Assembly (NCBI RefSeq): GCF_030815485.1
Contig: NZ_JAUSWV010000002.1
Location: 4,402,001-4,466,000, forward strand
Length of the DNA: 64,000 nucleotides
Reading direction: 5' to 3'
Source: Streptomyces rishiriensis
GTDB taxonomy: Bacteria > Actinomycetota > Actinomycetes > Streptomycetales > Streptomycetaceae
Of this stretch, positions 57,737 to 64,000 are shown piece after piece. Made by a program: the position numbers and the translations under genes. The notes under the pieces were generated by a model. The model saw only the letters and a list, made by a program, of their open reading frames with translations, was not told the origin of the DNA and did not search any database. The stretch's first letter is position 1. Every line of letters starts with the position of its first letter.

Positions 57737-58548
57737 GGCGGTACGGACCGGCGGTGCTGCTCCTGCTCACGGGCGGCGCGGTCCTGCGGATCACCCTCTT
57801 CGGGGACCTCTACCTGCGCTATGTGCAGGCGGGCCTGCGGCCCTACCTGATCGTGTCCGGGGTCGCGCTGGTACTGCTGGGCGTCGTGACGGCGATCCTG
57901 CGCCACCGCACGCACTTCCCTCACACGGCCGCGCCCCACCACGCGGGCGTCGACCCCGGGACCGGCGCTCACGAGGACGACGAGGAGTACGCGGCTCACG
58001 AGGACGACGAGGAGTACGCGGCTCACGAGGGACATTCCCACGGGCCCGCGGGTCCCCGGGTCGCCTGGCTGCTCACCCTCCCCGCGCTCGCCCTCCTCCT
58101 CTTCCCGCCCCCGGCCCTCGGCTCCTACAGCGCCGGCCGTGAGGCCGCCCAGCGGGCCGCGCAGGGCGTCGGCGGCTTCCCGGCCCTCCCGGCGGGGAAC
58201 CCGGTCGAGCTGACGGTCGCGGAGTACAGCTCGCGGGCGATCTACGACAGCGGACGCTCACTGAAGGGCCGTACCGTCCGCATGACCGGCTTCGTCACCC
58301 ACGGCGACGACGGCACCTGGTACGTCACCCGTCTCCTCGTCACCTGCTGCGCCGCCGACGCCACCACCGGCAAGGTCGAGATCCGGGACGCGGACGACGA
58401 CGTCCTGCCCGCCGACACCTGGGTCACCGTCACCGGCACCTGGCGTCCGAAGGGCAGCCTCGGCTCCGACGCCGCCTGGCCGCCGGTCCTGGACGCGGTC
58501 ACGGTCACGCGGGTGAAACAGCCGGCGGATCCGTACGAGAAGCCGTAG
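57733..58548 (+). CDS. TIGR03943/DUF1980-family membrane protein (YcgQ-like)
   Basis: 271-aa partner of the preceding permease. Two membrane helices (GPAVLLLLTGGAVLRITLF, PYLIVSGVALVLLGVVTAIL) lead into a His/Asp/Glu-rich loop (two copies of AHEDDEEYA, then HEGHSHG), a third helix (VAWLLTLPALALLLFP), and a C-terminal extracytoplasmic OB-like domain (KGRTVRMTGFVTHGDDGTWY, LLVTCCAADATTG). The conserved CC and the acidic-His loop could bind a metal. The GTG overlaps the permease stop, so expression is coupled. Confidence 0.88.
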   Translation: MRRYGPAVLLLLTGGAVLRITLFGDLYLRYVQAGLRPYLIVSGVALVLLGVVTAILRHRTHFPHTAAPHHAGVDPGTGAHEDDEEYAAHEDDEEYAAHEGHSHGPAGPRVAWLLTLPALALLLFPPPALGSYSAGREAAQRAAQGVGGFPALPAGNPVELTVAEYSSRAIYDSGRSLKGRTVRMTGFVTHGDDGTWYVTRLLVTCCAADATTGKVEIRDADDDVLPADTWVTVTGTWRPKGSLGSDAAWPPVLDAVTVTRVKQPADPYEKP

Positions 58549-58641
58549 CCGCGACAGGTTCTCCTGGTGAGCGGGAGGGGTACCCGGCGCACCACGAGGG
58601 ATGAGCCGGCCCGTCGACGCAGCTGATGGCAGGTGATGACC

Positions 58642-59367
58642 ATGAGCCACCGGGATCGGAACGGGGTGGCCGAAGTCATCGCCGAGGAGACGCGCGGCGC
58701 GGGCCCGCGCGAGGTGCCCCAGCGGCTGTGCGACGCCGTGCTGAAGCTGCTGCCGGTGAGCGGGGCGAGCATGTCACTGCGCGGCGACGGCATGCCGGTG
58801 CCGTTGAGCGCGAGCGGTGAGCGGGCCGCGTACGTGATGGAGATGGAGGTCTCCCTGGGGGACGGGCCCTGTTTCGAGGCGGCGGCGACCGGTTCGGTGG
58901 TCTGCGCCGCGGATCTGATGTCGAACCGGGACGCCAACCGCTGGCCGGTGTTCGCCCAGCAGGCGACGGCCCTCGGGGTGCGGTCGGTGTACGCGCTGCC
59001 GCTGGGCGCCCGTGAGGCGTGCGTGGGCACCCTCGATCTCTACCGGGACGTGCCCGGTGAGCTCGCCGCCGAGGAGGCCCTCACCGCGCGGGTGGTGGCC
59101 GACATGCTGACCGAGGCGCTGGTGAAGCTGTCGCAGGCCGGACCGTATGACGTCGACGACCTCGGCAGCTGGCTCAGCCCGCTGGCCACCGCCCACGACG
59201 ACGTGTACCGGGCCGTCGGGATGGTGATGGCACAGCTGGGCGTAGCCGCGGACGAGGCGCTGTCGCTGCTGCGCGGCCACGCCTTCGCGAAGAGCCGCAC
59301 GGTGCTGGAGCTGGCCCACGAGGTGGTCGCCCTGCGGACGGGCCTGGACGACGACCTGCCCTACTGA
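58642..59367 (+). CDS. GAF-ANTAR-domain protein
   Basis: 241-aa putative RNA-binding regulator. The GAF domain (residues about 15-155: LLPVSGASMSLRGDGMPVPL, VSLGDGPCFEAAATGSVVCA, SVYALPLGAREACVGTLDLY) is followed by a C-terminal three-helix ANTAR domain (DDVYRAVGMVMAQLGVAADE, HAFAKSRTVLELAHEVVALR). ANTAR domains bind tandem hexaloop hairpins in nascent mRNA to prevent termination. The hydrophobic and Ala positions are conserved. ATG 58642 has AGGTG seven bases upstream; a further ATG at 58633 is in frame. Target RNAs are not visible nearby. Confidence 0.88.
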   Translation: MSHRDRNGVAEVIAEETRGAGPREVPQRLCDAVLKLLPVSGASMSLRGDGMPVPLSASGERAAYVMEMEVSLGDGPCFEAAATGSVVCAADLMSNRDANRWPVFAQQATALGVRSVYALPLGAREACVGTLDLYRDVPGELAAEEALTARVVADMLTEALVKLSQAGPYDVDDLGSWLSPLATAHDDVYRAVGMVMAQLGVAADEALSLLRGHAFAKSRTVLELAHEVVALRTGLDDDLPY

Positions 59368-59466
59368 GCCCGCACCCGCACGGACGCCGCACCCGGGACC
59401 CGTACGGACGCCCCGCACCCCCCGGACTCTGGGGCCCTTGGGCCTTTCCCTTCCCCTCCGCGCGCC

Positions 59467-60252
59467 TCAGACCTGCACCTTCCCCTGTTGTCTGACGTCC
59501 GCAAGGCGTCGTACGCCGAGCTGCACGGCCGCCTGGGTCGCCGCGTTGGGCGCGTCGTTGAGGCCGCCGTTGGTGAGGGCGAAGGCGTCCTCGCCGGCCC
59601 GGACGGCGGCGACGTCCAGGGTGAGGGCGGTCGGGTCGCCGCCGGGGTTCTTCTCGGCCGTCGCCCAGACCGTCAGGGTCACGCGCAGGCCCTGGCGGGC
59701 GTCGCCGACCTCCGGCAGCGGCAGCTCGGAGACCTCGGCGTCCAGCACCGTGTCGCCGGTCGCCTTGGCCGTGAACCGGGCGCACTTCTGCGGCATCGTC
59801 TTCAGCCAGGCCAGCCTGGCGTCGATCTCCGCCGGACGGCTGCCGCTGAGCTGGTAGCGCAGCTGGGCGCCGGCGTCCGGGTCGTCGAGTCCGACGACCG
59901 CGCGGGCCGGGCCGCCGAGCAACTCGTCGGCGTAGAGGGCGTCGAGGAGTTTCTGGCAGTCGGGGAGGGCGGTGGTCGCCTTGAGCATGCCGTCCCGCCA
60001 GGTGGCGGCGCCGCGGGTCGGGGTCCAGGGTGCGCCGAGGTCGGTGTCGGTGATGAGGGCGGCGCGCGCCTGCGCCTCGGTGAGGCCGGGAGCGGTGGTC
60101 GGCGCGGTGGGTGCGGCCGAGGACCGCTCGACGGTCGGGGTGGCCGGGTCGGCGGTCGGCGGATGCTCCAGGCCGAGGGTGGCACAGCCGCTGGTGAGCG
60201 TGGCGAAGGTGACGAGGAGAAGCGTGGAGGCAAGGGCGGTGGGACGGGCCAT
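59467..60252 (-). CDS. Lipoprotein, function unknown
   Basis: 261-aa exported protein. The signal sequence (RPTALASTLLLVTFATLTSG) ends in the lipobox LTSGC with the lipidated Cys at about residue 23. A Thr/Pro/Ala-rich linker (PTADPATPTVERSSAAPTAP) and a mixed domain (LTEAQARAALITDTDLGAPW, DCQKLLDALYADELLGG, GLRVTLTVWATAEKNPGG) follow. The second domain resembles the sensor-like lipoproteins of Streptomyces (PknH/LpqN-type), with a possible Cys pair. GGAGG precedes the ATG by ten bases. No operon partner; the 256-bp region upstream is G-rich and holds the promoter. Confidence 0.8.
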   Translation of the reverse strand: MARPTALASTLLLVTFATLTSGCATLGLEHPPTADPATPTVERSSAAPTAPTTAPGLTEAQARAALITDTDLGAPWTPTRGAATWRDGMLKATTALPDCQKLLDALYADELLGGPARAVVGLDDPDAGAQLRYQLSGSRPAEIDARLAWLKTMPQKCARFTAKATGDTVLDAEVSELPLPEVGDARQGLRVTLTVWATAEKNPGGDPTALTLDVAAVRAGEDAFALTNGGLNDAPNAATQAAVQLGVRRLADVRQQGKVQV

Positions 60253-60374
60253 CGGGGGGTGCCTCCAGGGGTGCGCGCGGGTGCCTCCTCCCACGGCAAC
60301 ACCGGTGCCACGAGCCGACCAGCGCGGCGGGCCGTACGGGTTACCGGCGTTGCTGCGGGCGGGTGGCGGGTGGC

Positions 60375-60445
60375 GGTACGCCTGGGGGGGAGGAGGTGGC
60401 GGCGGGTGGGGGGTGTGACGGGGTGGGTCAAGGGGTGGTGACGGC
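60375..60445 (+). other. G-run-rich stretch with G-quadruplex potential
   Basis: The plus strand has many G-runs in close succession (GGGGGGG, GGG, GGGGGG, GGGG, GGG, GGGG) between the lipoprotein gene and the ThrRS leader. At least four runs of three or more G with short loops are present, so a quadruplex is possible on the non-template strand of the leader transcript. No ORF is supported here. Confidence 0.35.
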
Positions 60446-60508
60446 CGGGGTGGCCGACGCGGGAAAAGGGATCGCGTTCCGCGGGGCCCCGTTGCTACCG
60501 TCGCCGGC

Positions 60509-60565
60509 ATGAAGCGCGCCCAGCCGTCCCGCACGACGACGCCGGACCCCGTCCCGGCGCGCTGA
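60509..60565 (+). CDS. ThrRS leader peptide (three consecutive Thr codons)
   Basis: Eighteen-codon ORF MKRAQPSRTTTPDPVPAR. Three ACG Thr codons stand in a row (60533-60541). A TACCGT -10-like hexamer ends seven bases before the ATG, so the peptide is probably translated from the 5' end of a leaderless transcript. The stop codon is 17 bases before a 14-bp hairpin that lies ahead of the ThrRS gene. Alternative pairing is possible: CCCCG at 60547-60551 can pair with CGGGG inside the hairpin. This arrangement matches ribosome-mediated attenuation by Thr-tRNA availability. Confidence 0.65.
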   Translation: MKRAQPSRTTTPDPVPAR

Positions 60566-60582
60566 TCCACGAACTGGATGTC

Positions 60583-60614
60583 CGAAGCCCCGGGGCGAGT
60601 GCCCCGGGGCTTCG
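60583..60614 (+). terminator. Attenuator hairpin upstream of the ThrRS gene
   Basis: Perfect 14-bp stem CGAAGCCCCGGGGC/GCCCCGGGGCTTCG with loop GAGT, 44 bases before the ThrRS start. There is no U-tract, but many Streptomyces terminators lack one. It lies within the transcript of the gene, so it would stop transcription unless antitermination occurs. Confidence 0.75.
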
Positions 60615-60658
60615 ACGTGCCCTGGTCCCTCGCCCCGCCCCGAGCGAGGGAGCCCACC

Positions 60659-62008
60659 GTGAAAGACCAGGCGCACGAACGAGACGACAGCCACGACGAT
60701 CACGACGACCAAGGCAGCCCCGGCGACCCCGGCGACCACGGCAGCCCGGGCGACCCCGGTGACCACGTCAGCCAGGGCAGTCACGACCGGCGCGGTCCTG
60801 ACCACCGACGCCTCGGCCGCGAGCTGGGGCTTTTCGACACCGACCCCCTGATGGGCGCGGGCCTGCCGTACTGGCTGCCGGACGGCGCGGTCGTACGCCA
60901 CGCTCTGGAGGAGTACGTGCGGCAGGCCGAGCGCGCCGCCGGCTACCGGCACGTGTACTCCCCCGTCCTCGGCAAGCGCGAGCTGTACGAGATCTCGGGT
61001 CACTGGGACCACTACAGCGAGGACATGTTCCCGCCGATGGAGCTGGGGGCCGAGCAGGTCGTGCTGCGGCCCAGCCTGTGCCCCCACCACGCTCTCATCT
61101 ACCGCTCCCGCTCCCACAGTTACCGCGAACTGCCGCTGCGGATGGCCGAGTTGGGCGGCATGTACCGTTCCGAGCCGTCCGGTGTGCTCGGTGGGCTGAC
61201 CCGGGTGCGGGCCATCCAGCTGAACGACGCCCATATCTTCTGCACCCTGGAGCAGGCCGTCGACGAGGCCCGGTCCGCCCTGGAACTCATCGGCCGCGCC
61301 TACGCGGACCTGGGGATCCGCCCGGCCCGGTACCGGCTCTCCCTGCCGGGCGAGGGCGGCAAGTACGTCGCCGACCCGGAGCTCTGGCGGCGGGCCACCG
61401 ACCTGCTCCGGCAGGTCCTTCGGCAGGCGGACGTCGCCTACGAGGCCGTCGAGGGCGAGGCCGCCTTCTACGGGCCGAAGATCGACGTACAGATCACCGA
61501 CCGCGCGGGTCGCGAGGCGACCCTCTCCACCGTCCAGATCGACTTCCACCAGCCCGAACGCTTCGATCTGCACTACATCGGCGCCGACGGGGCGAAGCAC
61601 CGACCGGTGATGGTGCACCGCAGTGTCATCGGCAGTGTGGAACGGGCCGTGGCGCACCTGCTCGAGGAACACGGCGGCGCGTTCCCCGTGTGGCTGGCGC
61701 CCGTCCAGTTGGTCGTGCTGCCGGTGTCGGCGGCGCAGGAGGAAGGGGCGGCGGAACTGGTGCGGCGGGCGGTGGCGGCCGGCCTCAGGGCGGAGCTCGC
61801 CGGGCCGGACCGGGGCAGCCTGGGGGCCCGGATCCGGGCGGCGCGGCTGGTGCCGTACCAGGCGGTGATCGGGGAGCGGGAGGCGCGGGACGACCTGGCC
61901 GCCGTCCGCCTGCGCGACGGCCGCCGCCCGGGGGCGCTGCCCGCCGACGAGCTGCTCCGCCGGATCGGCGAGCGGGCGGCGGCACGCGGAACCGGGCTGT
62001 GGGCGTGA
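60659..62008 (+). CDS. Threonyl-tRNA synthetase, short form without TGS and editing domains
   Basis: 449-aa class II synthetase. The catalytic core has the zinc ligands Cys (RPSLCPHHALIYRS), His (LNDAHIFC) and His (PVMVHRSVIGSVER), plus motif 2 (YRSEPSGVLGGLTRVRAI). The anticodon-binding domain follows (VQLVVLPVSAAQEEG to the end). The N-terminal TGS and editing domains of normal ThrRS (about 240 residues) are replaced by about 60 residues rich in Asp, His and Gly with two tandem GSPGDPGDH units. It is probably a second, inducible ThrRS, since its leader encodes a Thr-Thr-Thr peptide with an attenuator. GTG 60659 has GAGGGAG eight bases upstream. Confidence 0.9.
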   Translation: MKDQAHERDDSHDDHDDQGSPGDPGDHGSPGDPGDHVSQGSHDRRGPDHRRLGRELGLFDTDPLMGAGLPYWLPDGAVVRHALEEYVRQAERAAGYRHVYSPVLGKRELYEISGHWDHYSEDMFPPMELGAEQVVLRPSLCPHHALIYRSRSHSYRELPLRMAELGGMYRSEPSGVLGGLTRVRAIQLNDAHIFCTLEQAVDEARSALELIGRAYADLGIRPARYRLSLPGEGGKYVADPELWRRATDLLRQVLRQADVAYEAVEGEAAFYGPKIDVQITDRAGREATLSTVQIDFHQPERFDLHYIGADGAKHRPVMVHRSVIGSVERAVAHLLEEHGGAFPVWLAPVQLVVLPVSAAQEEGAAELVRRAVAAGLRAELAGPDRGSLGARIRAARLVPYQAVIGEREARDDLAAVRLRDGRRPGALPADELLRRIGERAAARGTGLWA

Positions 62009-62065
62009 GGGCCCCCGCATAGGGTCGGTGGCGACGGCGACCGTGGTGCGGAAGGAGTCCCGAAG

Positions 62066-63025
62066 GTGACCGAGCAGCCCATTCCCGTGATCATCGACTG
62101 CGACACGGGCGTCGACGACGCCCTGGCCCTGCTGTTCGCCGTGCGCCATCCCGGCCTGGACGTGCGGGCGGTGACGTGCGTGGCCGGGAACACGGACGTG
62201 GACGGCGTGGTCCGCAACACGCTGACCGTGCTGGAGTACGCGGGCGCCGGGGACATCCCGGTCGCCCGGGGCGCCGAGCGGCCACTGATCGAACCGGTCC
62301 GCACGGCGGCGCACGTGCACGGGCAGGACGGCATGGGCGACCTGGGTCTGCCCGCCCCGACCCGCAGGCCGGCCGACGTGGACGCCGTCACGCTGCTGCG
62401 CCGGGAGATCCTCGCCTCCCCGCGCCCGGTCACCCTCGTCCCCACCGCCCCGCTGACCAACATCGCCCTGCTGCTGCGCACCCACCCGGAGGTGACCCGC
62501 AACATCGAGCGGATCGTGTTCATGGGCGGCGCGGTGACGACCGGGAACGCCACACCGGTCGCGGAGTTCAACGTGTGGCACGACCCGGAGGCGGCGGCGA
62601 TCCTGCTCACCGCGGGCGTGCCGATCACCATGTACGGCCTGGACGTCTTCAAGCGGGTCCTGGTGCCGGCGGCGGACGTGGCGCGGCTGCGGGCGAGTCC
62701 GGAGCCGCGGCTGCGGCTGGCCGGCGACCTGCTCGCGCACCGCGACCCGGCCACCTCCGGCGATCCGACGCCCACCGGCGGCCTCGGCGACGCGGGCGCG
62801 GTCTGCGCGGTGGCCGACCCGGCGGGGCTGACCACCGAGCTGCTCCCGGTGGAGGTCTCGCTGGCCCCCGGCCCGGCCCGCGGCCAGACGGTCGTCGACC
62901 GCCGCCCGCGCCCCGGCGAGTCCGAGATCCACGAGGGCGTACGCGAGCAGACCCTCGTGGACGTGGCGCTGGACGTGGACGTGGAGCGATACGTGAAGCT
63001 GTGGCTGACGGCGGTCGAGGGCTGA
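62066..63025 (+). CDS. Nucleoside hydrolase
   Basis: 319-aa Ca2+-dependent N-ribohydrolase that splits ribonucleosides into base and ribose. The metal-binding motif IIDCDTGVDDALAL is at the N-terminus. ERPLIEPVRTAAHVHGQDGM, FMGGAVTTGNATPVAEFNVW (sugar-binding Asn residues) and the late DAGAVCAVADPA segment with Asp follow. GTG 62066 has GGAAGGAG nine bases upstream. It is 57 bp after the ThrRS gene on the same strand and may be co-transcribed. Base specificity is not clear (inosine-uridine type likely). Confidence 0.92.
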   Translation: MTEQPIPVIIDCDTGVDDALALLFAVRHPGLDVRAVTCVAGNTDVDGVVRNTLTVLEYAGAGDIPVARGAERPLIEPVRTAAHVHGQDGMGDLGLPAPTRRPADVDAVTLLRREILASPRPVTLVPTAPLTNIALLLRTHPEVTRNIERIVFMGGAVTTGNATPVAEFNVWHDPEAAAILLTAGVPITMYGLDVFKRVLVPAADVARLRASPEPRLRLAGDLLAHRDPATSGDPTPTGGLGDAGAVCAVADPAGLTTELLPVEVSLAPGPARGQTVVDRRPRPGESEIHEGVREQTLVDVALDVDVERYVKLWLTAVEG

Positions 63026-63043
63026 CCCCCTCCAAGCCCTGCA

Positions 63044-63220
63044 CGCCCCTGCCCGCCCCTGCCCGCCCCTGCACGTCCCGGGCTCCCGGGGAGCTGCGGA
63101 GCCCGGGCTCCGCAGCTCCCCGGTTCCCGGGTTCCCCGGTTCCCGGGTTCCCCGGTTCCCGGCCTCCGGGCCTCCGGTTCCCGGCCTCCGGGCCTCCGGT
63201 TCCCGGCCTCCGGGCCTCCG
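63044..63220. repeat. GC-rich short tandem repeats
   Basis: Three CTGCCCGCCC units, then alternating GGTTCCCGG / GGTTCCCC, then CGGCCTCCGGGCCTCC blocks repeated three times. No gene is supported; frames on both strands show Pro/Gly/Arg or Ser shadow composition. Confidence 0.8.
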
Positions 63221-63530
63221 GCCCCGGCCGCTTGGGCCTTCGGGCTCGTCGTGCCCCCAGCCTCCGGCCCCGGCCGCTTGGGCCTTCGGGCTCGTCGTGC
63301 CCCAGCCTCCGGCCTCCGGCCGCTTGGGCCTCGGGCTCGTCGTGCCCCCAGCCTCCGGCCTCCGGCCGCTTGGGCCTCGGGCTCGTCGTGCCCCAGCCTC
63401 CGGCCTCCGGCCGCTTGGGCCTCGGGCTCGTCGTGCCCCAGCCCCCAGCCCCCGGCCGCTTGGGCCTCGGGCTCGTCGTGCTCCCAGCCTCCGGCCCCGG
63501 CCGCTTGGGCCTTCGGGCTCGTCGTGCCCC
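63214..63530. repeat. Minisatellite of seven 44-47-bp units
   Basis: Each unit contains CCGCTTGGGCCTYSGGGCTC, then GTCGTGCCCC and a CCAGCCTCCGGCC block. Units begin near 63214, 63260, 63306, 63352, 63397, 63442 and 63488 with few differences. There are no unique spacers, so it is not CRISPR. No open frame with coding character uses it. Confidence 0.9.
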
Positions 63531-63569
63531 GGGGCTCTCCGAGCCCTTCCCAAGGCCCTCAAGGGAAGA

Positions 63570-63605
63570 ACGCGGGTCTGGGGACATGTATCCCCAGACC
63601 CGCGT
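63570..63605. terminator. Strong bidirectional terminator
   Basis: Perfect 15-bp stem ACGCGGGTCTGGGGA/TCCCCAGACCCGCGT with a 6-base loop, after the minisatellite and on the 3' side of the convergent surface-protein gene. Confidence 0.85.
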
Positions 63606-63765
63606 CACGTCGGCCGAGCCAGCCGCTCTACCTCTCCGGCCTCAGCGGAGTCAGCCGGTGGGCCGAGCCAGCCGCTCAGCCGAGCCGAGCCAGTCGCTGA
63701 GGCCGAGCCAAAGCGAGCCGGCCGCTCAGCCGAGCCAGCGCTGAGGGGAGCCGGCCGAGGCACCG
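63606..63765. repeat. Degenerate GCCGAGCCAGCCGCTCA repeats
   Basis: Four or more imperfect units of GCCGAGCCAGYCGCTCAG and its shortened forms, with several short inverted pairs (GCCGCTC / GAGCC). They fill the gap before the stop of the surface-protein gene. No gene seen. Confidence 0.6.
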
Positions 63766-63794
63766 GCTCAGCCCAGTGTGCGAGCCCGGCCGGC

Positions 63795-64000
63795 TCAGCC
63801 GCGCAGCGCCTTGCGGCGGCGGGTTGCGACGACGATCGCCGCGCCGCCGAGAAGCAGCGCGGCCGCGCCGCCCGCGATCAGCGGGGTGTTGCTGTCCGCG
63901 CCGGTCTCGGCGAGGTCACCGCCGCCACCGTTCGGCGTCGGGGCGGGCGCGCTCGTCGACGCGGAGGCGGACGGCGTGGGCGTGCTGGACTCCGACTCCG
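63795..64000 (-). CDS. LAXTG-anchored surface protein (C-terminal part)
   Basis: The minus strand enters at the window edge in a Ser/Thr/Pro-rich spacer (STPTPSASASTSAPAPTPN) and ends with a cell-wall sorting signal: LAETG, a hydrophobic helix (TPLIAGGAAALLLGGAAIVV) and a basic tail ATRRRKALRG before TGA. LAXTG is the motif used by class E sortases in Streptomyces. The upstream domain, and so the function, lies outside the window. It could be a lipoprotein-like or chaplin-related surface protein or an enzyme. Confidence 0.88.
   Translation of the reverse strand, partial: ESESSTPTPSASASTSAPAPTPNGGGGDLAETGADSNTPLIAGGAAALLLGGAAIVVATRRRKALRG

Noticed and set aside
60485..60658. T-box riboswitch upstream of the ThrRS gene
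   Set aside because: I see no T-box sequence or specifier-loop stem. The Thr-rich short ORF plus hairpin explains the leader better.
63214..63530. CRISPR array
   Set aside because: The repeat units follow each other without unique spacers of constant length, and there are no cas genes.
60428..63562. 1044-codon minus-strand ORF
   Set aside because: Antisense to the ThrRS and nucleoside hydrolase genes and read through the minisatellite; repeated Arg/Gly/Pro composition only.

Overview
The window is a stretch of Streptomyces chromosome, or that of a very close relative. The evidence is very high GC, frequent GTG starts, SpoIIE-type phosphatases, a MocR regulator, Tat substrates, a LAXTG surface protein and a perfect ParB site (parS). 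From memory, the order bkdB-bkdC, MFS/GntR, D-Ala-D-Ala carboxypeptidase, pirin, aspS, metG, PhoX, second ThrRS matches the core chromosome of S. coelicolor near oriC. The parS site fits an origin-proximal position. Species cannot be assigned from the sequence alone.

Region by region. 0-4.5 kb: end of a branched-chain 2-oxoacid dehydrogenase operon (E1-beta, E2), then a convergent 773-aa protein of unknown function. Two tandem tRNA-like cloverleaves lie directly before its start codon. 4.6-19.6 kb: conserved housekeeping genes (MFS transporter with its GntR regulator, a penicillin-binding carboxypeptidase, a mycothiol-dependent isomerase-like enzyme, a nitrilase, a GlxA-type regulator, a thioredoxin/NHL protein, M18 aminopeptidase, acyl-CoA dehydrogenase, SseB-like protein, pirin). 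19.7-24.9 kb: a lone phage-type Bro-N protein, a multidomain PP2C phosphatase, parS and aspS.

25-38.6 kb is the most accessory part. Two paralogous Tat-exported intradiol dioxygenases flank it. Inside are a serine-recombinase pseudogene, a six-gene oxidoreductase operon divergent from a GntR regulator with two operator palindromes, a Tn3-transposase fragment, a MarR-like gene, and a ribbon-helix-helix (RHH)/DUF4097/ABC-exporter operon. Upstream of the RHH gene is a striking array of TGGCRCC boxes spaced 10-11 bp apart.

38.6-53.2 kb: nucleotidyltransferase-like protein, PH-domain protein, secreted pectate lyase, metG, a repeat-expanded TerF-like vWA protein, a truncated PhoX phosphatase behind a probable PHO box, EEP nuclease, alpha/beta hydrolase divergent from a MocR regulator, and membrane and secreted proteins. 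53.3-64 kb: an unrecognised 500-aa protein; an HTH-TPR regulator divergent from an unlisted 56-aa secreted peptide with a 14-bp palindrome between them; a YcgR/YcgQ-like membrane pair; a GAF-ANTAR protein; and a TGS-less ThrRS. The ThrRS is preceded by a leader peptide carrying three consecutive Thr codons and a strong hairpin, which looks like an attenuator. A nucleoside hydrolase, a long GC minisatellite and the sorted C-terminus of a LAXTG surface protein close the window.

The best candidates for undescribed biology are the phased RHH operator array, the ThrRS leader attenuator, the peptide/TPR-regulator pair and the tandem tRNA-like elements. All are inferences from sequence alone.
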